A stretch of 64,000 bases of DNA from Cognatazoarcus halotolerans (GCF_009800965.1 NZ_WUAF01000021.1:1-64000); one strand, 5' to 3'. Numbered from the stretch's first letter, positions 52,978 through 62,017 are shown. Numbers and translations: made by a program. Notes: generated from the sequence alone by a model not told the origin.

Positions 52978-54024
52978 ATGTCTTTCCAGGCAGACAGCAG
53001 GGGCTGCGCCCCGCCCATGCAGGACGACACATCGACCGGGGATGGCCGGGCTACCGATCTGGTGAGCTTCGGGCTGCTTGGCAGTGCCCCGTCGTTTACG
53101 GCCGCCATGCATCAGGTGCGGCGGTTCGCGGCGACCTCGGCCCATGTGCTCATCAATGGCGAGACAGGTACCGGCAAGGAACTCGCGGCACGTGCAATCC
53201 ATTACCTCGGTCCGCGCCGCTACAAGCCTTTCGTTCCGGTGAATTGCGGTGCGCTGCCCGACAATCTCATGGAGAACGAGCTGTTCGGTCACGCCAGGGG
53301 CGCGTTTACCGATGCACGCGACAGCCAGCCCGGGGTTGTCGGCGGGGCGCACGGCGGTACCCTGTTCCTCGACGAAATAGAGTGCCTCTCCCACAAGGGG
53401 CAGGTGGCCTTGCTCCGTTTCCTGCAGGATGGCAATTACCGCCCCCTAGGCTCGCGCTGTGATGTCCAGGCCGACGTGCGGGTGATCGCGGCCAGCAATC
53501 GCGATTTCGACGAGATGGTGCGCGACGGAAGCTTTCGTCAGGATCTGCTCTATCGACTGGCGATCATGTCCTTGAGCCTGCCGCCGTTGAGGGCGCGCAG
53601 CAGTGACATCCCCGCGCTGATCGCGCATTTCATCAAGCGTTTCGCCCGAGAATACGAGCGTCCGGCCCCGCGGACTGACGAGGCCTCGTTGACCGCTGCC
53701 ATGAGATACGGCTGGCCCGGCAATATCCGCGAACTCGAGAACGCCGTGCATCGGCAGTTCCTGCTGGCCGAAAACGGCGTGTTGTATCTCGAGCTGCCGG
53801 GCACGGAGCGTCGTGGCACGATCGACGGCGAAAGCGGATTGGGCTCGCTTGACATGAAATCGGCCAAGGCGAAGGTCATCGCCGATTTCGAGCGTGATTA
53901 TCTCGAGACCGTGATCGCGGCGGCCGGCGGCAACGTCTCGGCGGCGGCCCGTCAGGCCGGCAAGGAGCGTCGGGCGTTCGGCAAACTCCTCAAGAAATAC
54001 GGCATCGATCGCGCGCGATTCTGA
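52978..54024 (+). CDS. Sigma-54-dependent transcriptional activator (no receiver domain)
   Basis: A 348-residue enhancer-binding protein. The AAA+ domain has Walker A GETGTGKE (61-68), an L1 loop GAFTDA (108-113, normally GAFTGA), Walker B GGTLFLDE (aspartate about 132), RFLQDG, the sensor RVIAASNRD and the WPGNIRELENA signature. The C-terminus (NVSAAARQAGKERRAFGKLL) is a Fis-type helix-turn-helix. The N-terminal part is only about 40 residues, so there is no phosphorylation or ligand domain and control must come by other means. It is a candidate activator for the -24/-12 promoters in this window. Confidence 0.9.
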   Translation: MSFQADSRGCAPPMQDDTSTGDGRATDLVSFGLLGSAPSFTAAMHQVRRFAATSAHVLINGETGTGKELAARAIHYLGPRRYKPFVPVNCGALPDNLMENELFGHARGAFTDARDSQPGVVGGAHGGTLFLDEIECLSHKGQVALLRFLQDGNYRPLGSRCDVQADVRVIAASNRDFDEMVRDGSFRQDLLYRLAIMSLSLPPLRARSSDIPALIAHFIKRFAREYERPAPRTDEASLTAAMRYGWPGNIRELENAVHRQFLLAENGVLYLELPGTERRGTIDGESGLGSLDMKSAKAKVIADFERDYLETVIAAAGGNVSAAARQAGKERRAFGKLLKKYGIDRARF

Positions 54025-54097
54025 GTGGCACGCTGCAGTACGCATGACGTGGTGGCACAATCGACGGCCTCGATCACGCGATGTGAAGGTCCTACCC

Positions 54098-55192
54098 ATG
54101 AGCCACAGACTCCTGACGCCGGCGCGCCTCGGCGCTTTCGAACTGCCGAACCGACTCGTCATGGCGCCACTCACCCGCTGCCGGGCCGACAATCCCGAGT
54201 TTGCGCCGACCCCGCTGATGGCACGCTATTACGCCCAGCGCGCCAGTGCAGGATTGATCGTGTCGGAGGCCACCATCGTCTCGCCACAGGGGCGCGGCTA
54301 CCCCTATACGCCAGGCATCTGGTCCACGGCGCAGGTCGAAGGCTGGCGCCTCGTCACCGATGCGGTGCATGTCGCCGGCGGGCGCATCGTCTGCCAGTTG
54401 TGGCATTGCGGGCGGCTGTCGCTTCCCGACTTTCATGACGGCCAGCCGCCCGTCGCGCCTTCGGCGATCAATCCGGAATGGAATATGTTCTCGCCGACGG
54501 GCATGAAGCCGACCGTCACCCCGCGCGCCTTGAGCGTCGAAGAGATCGCCGGCGTCGTGGAGGATTTCCGTTCCGCGGCACGCAATGCCGTGGCGGCGGG
54601 TTTCGACGGCGTTGAGATCCACTCTTCCAACGGTTACCTGATACACCAGTTCATGGCGGCCTGCTCGAACCGGCGTGACGACCAGTATGGCGGCAGTGTC
54701 GAGAACCGCTCGCGTCTGCTCTTCGAGATCCTTGACGCGGTCGGCTGCGAGCTGACATTCGACCGGGTGGGGTTCAGGCTCAATCCGATGATGAACCGCT
54801 TCCATGGGCTGGTGGTCGAGCCCGACACGGTGCCGACCTTCGACTACGTCGTGCGTCGGGCCAATGACTACGGGCTTGCTTACCTGCATCTCACCGAGCC
54901 CTACCTGCCGAACCAGCTCGAAGGCGGCGTGGGGGTCATCGAAGAAGTCGCTCGGCATTTCCGGCCGCTCGCGACGATGCCGATCGTCTCCAATGGCGGT
55001 TTCGATCCGGCGCGGGCCGAGGCCTTCCTCTCCGAAGGTCTTTGCGATGCGGTGGCTTTCGGGCGCCTCTTCATCTCCAACCCCGACCTGCCGGAACGGG
55101 TGGCCCGCGGCGCTGCACTGGCGCCGTGGGACATGGAGCGCTTCTATCAGGGCGGTGAAGCCGGTTACATCGACTATCCTGCGCTGCCCTGA
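54098..55192 (+). CDS. Old Yellow Enzyme family NADH:flavin oxidoreductase (NemA-like)
   Basis: A 364-residue FMN-dependent ene-reductase. It opens with LLTPARLGAFELPNRLVMAP and LTRCRA; the substrate-binding pair is in EIHSSNGYLIHQFM (His and Asn with the nearby Tyr); QYGGSVENRSRLL and PIVSNGGFDPARAEAFLSEG then DAVAFGRLFISNPDL are the phosphate-binding segments. It reduces activated double bonds or nitro groups with NAD(P)H. ATG 54098 is chosen by homology over 54044. It is a monocistronic cytoplasmic enzyme. Confidence 0.93.
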   Translation: MSHRLLTPARLGAFELPNRLVMAPLTRCRADNPEFAPTPLMARYYAQRASAGLIVSEATIVSPQGRGYPYTPGIWSTAQVEGWRLVTDAVHVAGGRIVCQLWHCGRLSLPDFHDGQPPVAPSAINPEWNMFSPTGMKPTVTPRALSVEEIAGVVEDFRSAARNAVAAGFDGVEIHSSNGYLIHQFMAACSNRRDDQYGGSVENRSRLLFEILDAVGCELTFDRVGFRLNPMMNRFHGLVVEPDTVPTFDYVVRRANDYGLAYLHLTEPYLPNQLEGGVGVIEEVARHFRPLATMPIVSNGGFDPARAEAFLSEGLCDAVAFGRLFISNPDLPERVARGAALAPWDMERFYQGGEAGYIDYPALP

Positions 55193-55307
55193 AGGTGTGC
55201 CCGAGGCGATTTCCGTCGGCTTCCGATGTCGGCGGGCCATACACTGGCGCGGCACCTGATCAACACGCCGGGCGCCGCTGCCGCCGTGGTCCGAGGCGGC
55301 AGGGTAT

Positions 55308-55324
55308 GGGCATGTCGATTGCTT
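55308..55324 (+). promoter_or_regulatory. Sigma-54-like (-24/-12) promoter of PEP-CTERM esterase
   Basis: GGGCATGTCGATTGCTT: GG (55309-55310) and GC (55321-55322) are 10 nt apart, with an exact TTGC -12 box and a -24 box with two mismatches from TGGCAC. Predicted start near 55334, about 50 nt before the ATG. Confidence 0.55.
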
Positions 55325-55384
55325 ACCCGGCCAAGCCACGCCGACCGGCATGACCGAACAACAACGTGAGCTGATGGAGACACC

Positions 55385-56431
55385 ATGAACCGATTTCTTG
55401 GCAGATGCGTTTGCGCGTTTTCAATGCTGGGCCTGGCAGCAGTCGCGGCACCTGCTGCGGCGGGTCCGTTCAGCAGCCTGTTCATCTTTGGCGACAGCCT
55501 GTCGGACACCGGCAATAACGCCGCAGTGTTCGACAGCATGGGCGCCGGTTCGGGGCTGCCGCCGGGCGCCCTGCGGACCGCGGTGCCGCTTGCCCTGCCG
55601 GACATCATTCCGACCTATCCGTACGCAACCGACCGTTATTCCAATGGGCCGGTGTGGGCAGACTATTTCGCGAGCCAGCTGGGCGTGAGTCTCGCGCCGT
55701 CGATGCTGGGCGGTAGCAACTTCGCGTTCGGTGGCGCGAAGACGGTGATGGGCGCGACCGCGACCTTCCCGCCCAGTCTGCAGGAGCAGGTCGGACTGTT
55801 TCTTGGCAGTGGCGCAGGAATCCCCAGCGATGCCCTGTACGTGATCGCCGGTGGCGGCAACGATGCGCGGGCGGTGCTGACCGGTGCCGATGCTGCGACC
55901 ACGGTTGCCAATTATGTGACCGCCACGCTCGGCATGATCGGAGATCTCGTCGGCGCCGGCGCACGTGACATCCTGTTGTGGACCGTGCCCGACATCGGCC
56001 TCACGCCGGCGGTTCAGCTCGCTGGAGCAGGCGCAGCGGCGAGCGCACTGGTGGACTTGATGAACGGTTCGCTGCTCGCTGCCTTGAGCACCCTGAGCCT
56101 GCCCGACTATGTCGATATCGATGTGCTCGACGTGGCCGGATTCCTGCGCACGGTAGCGGCGAACCCAGCGGATTTCGGTCTCGTCGATACGTCTTCTGCC
56201 TGCGCACTCGATGCCGCCTGTATCGCGGACGCGGATACGACGCTGTTCTGGGACGGCATCCATCCGACCACGGCAGGCCATGCATTGCTGGCGCGGGCGG
56301 CGCTTGCCGCTGTCGGCGTGCCTGAACCGGCCACGTTGCTGCTCGTCGTCATCGCCCTCGGGGCGTTGCTCCGTGCAAGGGGAAGAGGACGCCAGGCGCT
56401 GTGCCTCGTGCCGTTTCGTTCCCGCACCTAG
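55385..56431 (+). CDS. PEP-CTERM GDSL lipase/esterase
   Basis: A 348-residue secreted SGNH hydrolase. Signal peptide: hydrophobic CAFSMLGLAAVAAPAAAG. Catalytic serine in FGDSLSD (Ser38), the oxyanion asparagine in GGGNDAR, and the Asp/His pair in DGIHPTTAGH (Asp290, His293). The C-terminus is a PEP-CTERM anchor (VPEPATLLLVVIALGALL followed by Arg-rich residues). It likely cleaves esters of lipids or polysaccharides at the surface or in the matrix. It is the second PEP-CTERM gene in the window behind a -24/-12 element. Confidence 0.92.
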   Translation: MNRFLGRCVCAFSMLGLAAVAAPAAAGPFSSLFIFGDSLSDTGNNAAVFDSMGAGSGLPPGALRTAVPLALPDIIPTYPYATDRYSNGPVWADYFASQLGVSLAPSMLGGSNFAFGGAKTVMGATATFPPSLQEQVGLFLGSGAGIPSDALYVIAGGGNDARAVLTGADAATTVANYVTATLGMIGDLVGAGARDILLWTVPDIGLTPAVQLAGAGAAASALVDLMNGSLLAALSTLSLPDYVDIDVLDVAGFLRTVAANPADFGLVDTSSACALDAACIADADTTLFWDGIHPTTAGHALLARAALAAVGVPEPATLLLVVIALGALLRARGRGRQALCLVPFRSRT

Positions 56432-56566
56432 CCCAGAGGTATTTTCCATAGACGATGTGCGGCCCGTCCGCCGCCCTTGCATCCCGCATTGGACAGCGCG
56501 CTTCGACACGGGCCGCGGTCGTCGGGCGTAAGATCGACCGGTCCGTGAATATGCTTGCCGAGACCC

Positions 56567-57235
56567 ATGCGCATCCTGCTCGTCGAAGATGATCCCACCC
56601 TTGCCGCGGGGATTCGGGAAGCACTCGAGCGCGAGGGCTGGTCGGCAGATCACGTCGGTGCTGCGGAGCCGGCGGTCGGCGCCGCCGCGCTTACCGCCTA
56701 CGATCTCGCCATTGTCGACATCGGCCTGCCGGGCATGGATGGACTGAGCCTGGTGAGGCGCCTGCGCCGCGAAGGGCGGAGCCTGCCGATTCTGATCCTG
56801 ACGGCGCGCGATGGTCTCGAGGACCGGGTGGACGGTCTCGACAGCGGGGGTGACGACTACCTCACCAAGCCCTTTCTGCTGCCGGAACTGCTCGCGCGTC
56901 TGCGTGCGCTCATCCGCCGCAGCCGTGCCAGCGCCAGCCCGATTCTCGTGGTCGGGCCGCTGGCGCTCGACCAGGTCGGCCATACCGCGAGCCTCGGCGG
57001 CGAGCCGCTCGAGCTGACCGGGCGGGAGTGGAGCGTGCTGGAGCAGCTCATGCTTGCCGCCCCGAGGGTTGCCAACAAATCGCGCCTCGCCGAGAGCCTC
57101 GGCCAGTGGGACCGCGAAATCACCGCCAACGCGGTCGAAATCTACATCTCGCGGCTGCGTGGCAAGCTGGGTGCGCGCATGGCGATCCGCACCGTGCGTG
57201 GCATCGGTTACAGGCTCGAAGAGACACCGCGATGA
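56567..57235 (+). CDS. OmpR-family response regulator
   Basis: A 222-residue regulator. The receiver has acidic residues (VEDD), phosphoacceptor Asp51 (VDIGLPGMDG), the Thr in ILTAR and the Lys in LTKPF. The C-terminal winged helix ends AIRTVRGIGYRLEE. ATG 56567 is used (MRILLVEDDPT); a TTG start four codons upstream is possible. It overlaps the histidine kinase gene by ATGA. The type fits TctD/QseB; its targets may include the cytochrome genes downstream. Confidence 0.93.
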   Translation: MRILLVEDDPTLAAGIREALEREGWSADHVGAAEPAVGAAALTAYDLAIVDIGLPGMDGLSLVRRLRREGRSLPILILTARDGLEDRVDGLDSGGDDYLTKPFLLPELLARLRALIRRSRASASPILVVGPLALDQVGHTASLGGEPLELTGREWSVLEQLMLAAPRVANKSRLAESLGQWDREITANAVEIYISRLRGKLGARMAIRTVRGIGYRLEETPR

Positions 57236-58608
57236 TGGCGCGCGTGCTCGGGACCCTGCGCGGGCGCCTGACCCTGGTGCTGGCGCTGCCCCTGCTCGCG
57301 GTGCTGGCGGTGAGCGTGGTTGCCGACTACCGCACCGCACTCGCGCTGGCCAACGAATCGTATGACCATGCCCTGCTGGGTACTGCGCGGGCCCTGTCCT
57401 CGCGGCTCGAGGGCGACGAGGACGATGCCCCGCTGGAGCTCGACCTGCCGCCCGCCGCGGAGGCGATCCTGCGGGCCGATCCCCAGGACACGGTGCGCTA
57501 CGCCGTGGTCCAGGCGGGCGGTCGCCTCATCGCGGGTGATCGCGTGCTGCTCGGCGTGGCGCTGAACCCGCCGCCCGGCATGCCGCAGTTCGCCGACCTC
57601 TCGATCGACGGGCGCGCGATGCGGGTCGTGGCGAGCACCTATGCGAACGCGCACATCCGGGCAACCGTACTGGTGGCCGAATCAACCTACAAGCGCGAGC
57701 GGGCGACCAAGCAGATCCTCGCCGCGGTGATCTGGCCCAACGTACTGCTCCTGAGCGTGACCCTGGTGGTGGTGTACTTCGGCGTACGCCTCGGTCTGCG
57801 CCCGCTCGATGCGCTCGGCCGGCAGATCGACGAGCGCGGCCTCGAGGATTTCGCCGCGGTCGGCGAGCAGGGTGTGCCGGGAGAGGCGCGGCCGCTGGTC
57901 GCGGCAATGAACCGCCTGATGGCGCGGCTCGAACTGGCCGGCCGCGCGCAGCAGGCCTTCCTGTCGAGTGCGGCCCATCAGCTGCGCACGCCGCTGGCGG
58001 GGATGCAGACACAGCTCGAGCTGGCGGCGGCCGACCTTCCGGCCGAGGCGCGTCCGCGCATCGAGCGCCTGCGCGAGTCGACCGGGCGCCTGATTCACTT
58101 CACCCGGCAGATGCTGGCACTCGCGCGCTCCTCTCCCGACGCGGTGGCGGCGGTTCGTTTCGAGGTGCTCGATCTTGCCGATCTGCTCGAAGAGTGTGCG
58201 TCCGACTTCCTCGATGCGGCGCTCGAACGTGGCGTCGAGCTTGCCTTCGAACCGGCGCCGGCGCGTATCGAGGGCGCGCCGTGGATGCTGCGCGAACTGC
58301 TCGGCAACCTGGTGGACAATGCGATCGTCCATGCGCCCGCGGGTGGTGCAGTAGCGGTGCGATGTGGCAGCGGCCCCGGTTCTGCCTGGCTGGAGGTCGA
58401 GGACGAGGGGTCGGGCATTCCCGCGGATTTGCGGGAGCGCGTCTTCGAGCGCTTCTATCGCGCCCCCGGCGCCCCTGCGGGCGGCAGCGGCCTGGGCCTC
58501 GCGATTGTCCGCGAGGTTGCCGCCCGTCACGGCGCGACGCTTGCCGTGGGCGAAGGCGCGGCGGGGCGTGGTACGCGCATCCGCGTGGCATTCCCGGTTC
58601 GGGGCTGA
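57232..58608 (+). CDS. Sensor histidine kinase (TctE-like)
   Basis: A 458-residue kinase. N-terminal membrane helix (LTLVLALPLLAVLAVSVVAD), a periplasmic 2CSK_N-type domain (SYDHALLGTARALSSRL, DTVRYAVVQAGGRLIAGD), a second helix near 170-185, then HisKA with His249 in SSAAHQLRTPLAGMQ and the ATPase domain (NLVDNAIVHAP, DEGSGIP, GSGLGLAIVREVAARHG). TctE-type kinases sense small organic anions; the ligand is unknown here. It pairs with the response regulator by overlap. Confidence 0.93.
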   Translation: MMARVLGTLRGRLTLVLALPLLAVLAVSVVADYRTALALANESYDHALLGTARALSSRLEGDEDDAPLELDLPPAAEAILRADPQDTVRYAVVQAGGRLIAGDRVLLGVALNPPPGMPQFADLSIDGRAMRVVASTYANAHIRATVLVAESTYKRERATKQILAAVIWPNVLLLSVTLVVVYFGVRLGLRPLDALGRQIDERGLEDFAAVGEQGVPGEARPLVAAMNRLMARLELAGRAQQAFLSSAAHQLRTPLAGMQTQLELAAADLPAEARPRIERLRESTGRLIHFTRQMLALARSSPDAVAAVRFEVLDLADLLEECASDFLDAALERGVELAFEPAPARIEGAPWMLRELLGNLVDNAIVHAPAGGAVAVRCGSGPGSAWLEVEDEGSGIPADLRERVFERFYRAPGAPAGGSGLGLAIVREVAARHGATLAVGEGAAGRGTRIRVAFPVRG

Positions 58609-58673
58609 ACTGTCAGGCTTCCGAAGGGAAGCATCCCTTAGCCTCCCGCTCCATACACCTATGGAGAGGGCTC

Positions 58674-59255
58674 ATGGTCAAGCCGATTGCCGCCGATCTG
58701 TCGCGTGACGGGGATCCGCCGCGTCATCCCGGATTGTCGATTGCGCTGCACTGGATTTCCGCGCTCGCCATCGTCGCCGCCTTCGTGCTGGTGCTCGGGC
58801 GCGAGCTGTTCGACGAGAAGGCGGTCCGCGCGATGCTGCTTACCGGGCACCGCAGCGCCGGATTGCTGGTGCTCGTGATCACGGCGGCGCGCCTCGTCAC
58901 GCGACATCGTCGCGAGGTGACGCAGGCAACCGAATCCGGTTTCGAGCGACTCGTCGCGGGTGCGGTGCATACCGTGTTGTACCTGATGATGATCGCGCTG
59001 CCGCTGCTCGGCTGGGCGCTCTCCAGCGCCCGCGGCCACGTGGTCTCGCTGTTCGGCATGATTGATCTGCCGGCGCTGGTGGCGCGCAACGTCGACCTTG
59101 CCGATCAGCTCGGCGACATTCACGAAACCCTCGCGTGGACGTTGCTCGGTTTTGCCTGTGTCCACGCCGCCGCGGCGCTGTGGCATCACTTCGTCCGCGG
59201 TGACGCGATCCTGCGTGCCATGTCGCCATTTCGGGTGCGCATCAGGCGCGCCTGA
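58674..59255 (+). CDS. Cytochrome b561-type membrane protein
   Basis: A 193-residue protein with four membrane helices and the conserved histidines of the b561/YodB family: LHWISAL, GHRSAGLLVL, HTVLYLMMIALPLLGW and GDIHETLAWTLLGFAC followed by HAAAALWHHF. It transfers electrons between quinol and periplasmic carriers. ATG 58674 follows GGAGAGG; the long frame upstream is inside the kinase. It is likely co-expressed with the two c-type cytochromes next to it. Confidence 0.92.
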   Translation: MVKPIAADLSRDGDPPRHPGLSIALHWISALAIVAAFVLVLGRELFDEKAVRAMLLTGHRSAGLLVLVITAARLVTRHRREVTQATESGFERLVAGAVHTVLYLMMIALPLLGWALSSARGHVVSLFGMIDLPALVARNVDLADQLGDIHETLAWTLLGFACVHAAAALWHHFVRGDAILRAMSPFRVRIRRA

Positions 59256-59295
59256 TTCGCCCGCCTGTTTCTTCAAAGCTCAGAGAGGTCTCAAG

Positions 59296-60654
59296 ATGTT
59301 GTCTCGACTCGACAGGATGCCGCTGGTGCGCGCACCGTTGCTTGCCCTTGTGCTGTTTGCCGGCCTCATGCCGGCAGCCCATGCCCTGCCGGCCTTCGCC
59401 AGGCAGACCGGTCAGGAGTGCGCGGCATGCCACGTGGGGGCCTATGGTCCGCAACTTACCCCGTACGGCGTTGCCTTCAAGATCGGGGGCTATACCGACA
59501 GCAACGGCCAGGCCGGTCATGTGCCGCTGTCGGCGATGCTGCTCGGCGGCTTCACCCACACCGGAGCGGACCAGCAGGATCCGCCCACCGCGCACACGCA
59601 TCGCAACGACAATTTTACGGTCGACGAGGTTTCCGCCTTCCTGGCAGGCAAGCTGACCGAGCAGCTCGGCGCCTTCATCCAGGCCACCTACGATGGTGTC
59701 GAGCAGCGCACTGCGCTCGATCATGCCGATGTTCGCTTCGCCCACGCCATGCAGCTGGCGGGCAAGGATACGGTGCTCGGCATCTCGGTCAACAACAACC
59801 CCGGCGTCCAGGACCCGTTCAACACCATGCCGGTGTGGGGCTTTCCCTACACCGGTCCGGCGGTCGGCTTCGGTGGAGGCGATGCGGCCACGCTGATCAA
59901 TGGCGGGCTCGAGCACCGCGTGCTGGGGGCCTCGGCCTACGCCTTCTGGAACAACTCCCTGTACGGCGAGCTGGGCACCTACCGGGCGCTCTCGCCGTCG
60001 GTGCAGAGCATTACCGGCCAGGGGCGTGGCGATGACATGGGGCGTCTCGGTGGCGACACTGCCTACTGGCGACTCGCCTGGATGCAGGACGCCCGCAAGC
60101 AGGCCTTCCAGGCCGGCGTCTTCGGGCTGCGCACCAGCATCCAGCCGGACCGCCTGTCGAGTGGGCCGCGCGATCACTATGACGATCTCGGGGTAGACGC
60201 CTCGTACCAGTTCCTCGGTACCCGCAAGCATGTCGCCACCGTCGCGACCAGCTACATCCGGGAGCGCCAGACCAGCGATGCGTTGTTCGCCAGCGGCGAT
60301 GCCGCCTCGCGCAAGGTCAGCCTCAACGAGTTCCGCCTGAATGCCTCCTACTACTACGACCAGACCTGGGGCCTCAGCGCCGGTCGCTTCCTGACGGTCG
60401 GCAAGCGCGATCCGCTGCGCTACGCCGATGGGTTTGCCAATGGCTCACCCAATACCTCGGGCTACGTGTTGCAGGCGGACTGGACGCCCTGGGGCAAGGA
60501 AGATTCATGGGGCGCGCCGTGGGCCAACCTCCGCCTGGGCGTGCAATACACCATGTTCGACCGCTTCAATGGCGCAAAGCACAACTATGACGGCAACGGC
60601 AGGGATGCGAGCGACAACAACACCCTGTTCCTGTTCGCCTGGACCAGCTTCTGA
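59296..60654 (+). CDS. Cytochrome c-porin-like fusion protein
   Basis: A 452-residue exported protein. Signal peptide (LLALVLFAGLMPAAHA), then one heme-binding motif CAACH (42-46) right after the mature N-terminus. The remaining 400 residues alternate polar and hydrophobic positions with many aromatic residues (SAYAFWNNSLYGELGTYRAL, FRLNASYYYDQTWGLSAGRF, NNTLFLFAWTSF) and end in Phe, as outer-membrane beta-barrels do. A single protein may carry both heme and barrel for electron passage at the outer membrane; the topology is inferred. Confidence 0.78.
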   Translation: MLSRLDRMPLVRAPLLALVLFAGLMPAAHALPAFARQTGQECAACHVGAYGPQLTPYGVAFKIGGYTDSNGQAGHVPLSAMLLGGFTHTGADQQDPPTAHTHRNDNFTVDEVSAFLAGKLTEQLGAFIQATYDGVEQRTALDHADVRFAHAMQLAGKDTVLGISVNNNPGVQDPFNTMPVWGFPYTGPAVGFGGGDAATLINGGLEHRVLGASAYAFWNNSLYGELGTYRALSPSVQSITGQGRGDDMGRLGGDTAYWRLAWMQDARKQAFQAGVFGLRTSIQPDRLSSGPRDHYDDLGVDASYQFLGTRKHVATVATSYIRERQTSDALFASGDAASRKVSLNEFRLNASYYYDQTWGLSAGRFLTVGKRDPLRYADGFANGSPNTSGYVLQADWTPWGKEDSWGAPWANLRLGVQYTMFDRFNGAKHNYDGNGRDASDNNTLFLFAWTSF

Positions 60655-60662
60655 GGTACGCC

Positions 60663-61061
60663 ATGGACAATCCGATGAATTCCGCAGCCCAGTTGCTGTT
60701 GATGCTCACATTTTCCGTCGGGCTGGGCGGGCACAGCCTGCCGGCCAAGGCTGCCGGTGACGTGGCTCGCGGCGCCGACGTATTCGCCCAGGAGTGCGCC
60801 GAGTGCCACAGCCCGCGGGAAGGGAAGAACAAGAAGGGGCCGTCGTCGTTCGGTGTGGTCGGCCGCAAGGCCGCGTCGCTGCCCGATTTCGTCTACTCCG
60901 ACGCCATGAAGCAGAGCGGCATCGTCTGGAACGCCCAGAAGCTCGACGCCTATATCACCAGCCCGCGCGCTGTCGTGCCTGGCGGAAAGATGAAATACGA
61001 CGGGCTGGACAATGCCCAGGAGCGCACGGACCTGATTGCCTACCTGTCGAGCCTGCGATGA
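60663..61061 (+). CDS. Small periplasmic cytochrome c (class I)
   Basis: A 132-residue protein with a signal peptide (LLLMLTFSVGLGGHSLPAKA), heme motif CAECH (45-49) and a distal methionine in PGGKMKYDGL (Met110), followed by a C-terminal helix (ERTDLIAYLSSLR). This is the class I cytochrome c550/c2 layout. It follows the heme-barrel gene after 8 nt and is probably the soluble electron carrier between cytochrome b561 and that protein. An internal ATG five codons in is an alternative start. Confidence 0.92.
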   Translation: MDNPMNSAAQLLLMLTFSVGLGGHSLPAKAAGDVARGADVFAQECAECHSPREGKNKKGPSSFGVVGRKAASLPDFVYSDAMKQSGIVWNAQKLDAYITSPRAVVPGGKMKYDGLDNAQERTDLIAYLSSLR

Positions 61062-61104
61062 ACACTGGCCAGTGACCGCCGTCTGAGCGGTCGTGAAGCC
61101 TCCC

Positions 61105-61133
61105 GGGCGGTGTCTATTGGGCACCGCCCTTTT
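61105..61133 (+). terminator. Rho-independent terminator after the cytochrome operon
   Basis: GGGCGGTG (61105-61112) pairs with CACCGCCC (61122-61129) around a 9-nt loop, followed by TTTT. It closes the two-component/cytochrome transcription unit. Confidence 0.8.
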
Positions 61134-61215
61134 GCCGTCGGGCCTATGCCTTTGTATTTGTCGGCCATGCGGCGGTGCAGCTTGCTTTTCTAGAGGGTCG
61201 CCTCTAAAAAACAGG

Positions 61216-61243
61216 TTGACGCGGCGCGGGTGGAACGTATGAT
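61216..61243 (+). promoter_or_regulatory. Sigma-70 promoter of the TetR regulator
   Basis: TTGACG (61216-61221), 16-nt spacer, TATGAT (61238-61243). The -10 box overlaps the left edge of the palindromic operator, so operator occupancy should block the promoter. Confidence 0.7.
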
Positions 61244-61261
61244 TCAAACGATCGTTTGAAT
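61242..61261. promoter_or_regulatory. Palindromic TetR/PsrA-type operator
   Basis: ATTCAAACGATCGTTTGAAT is a perfect 20-bp palindrome covering the end of the -10 box and the probable start of transcription. The half-site CAAACG/CGTTTG resembles the GAAAC-GTTTC core of PsrA operators. Autorepression of the following TetR gene is expected. Confidence 0.75.
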
Positions 61262-61324
61262 AAAGTTTCTGTGCGAGATATGCAAAGCGTCGAAATCCCA
61301 CAACAACAAGCCGGAGTGATCATC

Positions 61325-62017
61325 ATGAGAGAGAGTCACGCCAAGCAGGGGCCGGAGACACGCAGTCGCATTCTCGATGCCGCAGAGAGATTGTTCATGG
61401 AGCATGGCTTCGACGGAACGTCGATGCGCATGATCACCGGAAGCGCCAACGTCAATCTCGCGGCCGTCAATTACCACTTCGGAAGCAAGGATGCGCTGAT
61501 TCAGGAGGTGTTCACCCGTCGTCTGACCGCGATGAACAAGGAGCGCCTCGCCGCGCTCGATGCCTTGCTCGAGGCGTCCGGCGGGGAGCCGCTGAAGCCG
61601 AGCCGCATCGTCGAAGCGTTTTTCGGGACCTCGCTGGAGATGGCGGCAGACAACGACAATGGCGGCTACATCTTCATGCGTCTGCTCGGCCGTACCTACA
61701 CCGAGCCGAACAGCTTCGTACGGCAGTTCATTGCCGAGGAATATTCCGAATGTACCGGCCGCTTCCTCGCCGAGCTGTACCGTTCCCTGCCCGGCGTACC
61801 GCGCGACGAGATTCTTTGGCGCTTCCATTTCATGATGGGGGCAACCTCGTACGCCATTGCCGGTACCGATGCGTTGCAGCTCTTCGCCGGCAAGTTCGAC
61901 GACAGTGATCCGGCCAGGCTGGTACCGCGTCTGATGAGTTTTCTGCTCGGCGGACTGCGTGGCCCCTTGCCCGAATTCCAGGAAGAGCTGCCGGTCGAGC
62001 ACCGGAACGCGGCTTGA
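61325..62017 (+). CDS. TetR-family regulator, PsrA-like
   Basis: A 230-residue repressor. The DNA-binding part reads TRSRILDAAERLFMEHGFDG, ITGSANVNLAAVNYHFGSKD, ALIQEVF; the VNLAAVNYHFGSK recognition helix is that of PsrA and close relatives, which respond to long-chain fatty acids. The C-terminus (ARLVPRLMSFLLGGLRGP) is the family's ligand domain. ATG 61325 follows GGAG by 9 nt; a TTG at 61256 overlaps the operator and is unlikely. A fadE-type gene follows after 69 nt, which fits control of beta-oxidation. Confidence 0.88.
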   Translation: MRESHAKQGPETRSRILDAAERLFMEHGFDGTSMRMITGSANVNLAAVNYHFGSKDALIQEVFTRRLTAMNKERLAALDALLEASGGEPLKPSRIVEAFFGTSLEMAADNDNGGYIFMRLLGRTYTEPNSFVRQFIAEEYSECTGRFLAELYRSLPGVPRDEILWRFHFMMGATSYAIAGTDALQLFAGKFDDSDPARLVPRLMSFLLGGLRGPLPEFQEELPVEHRNAA

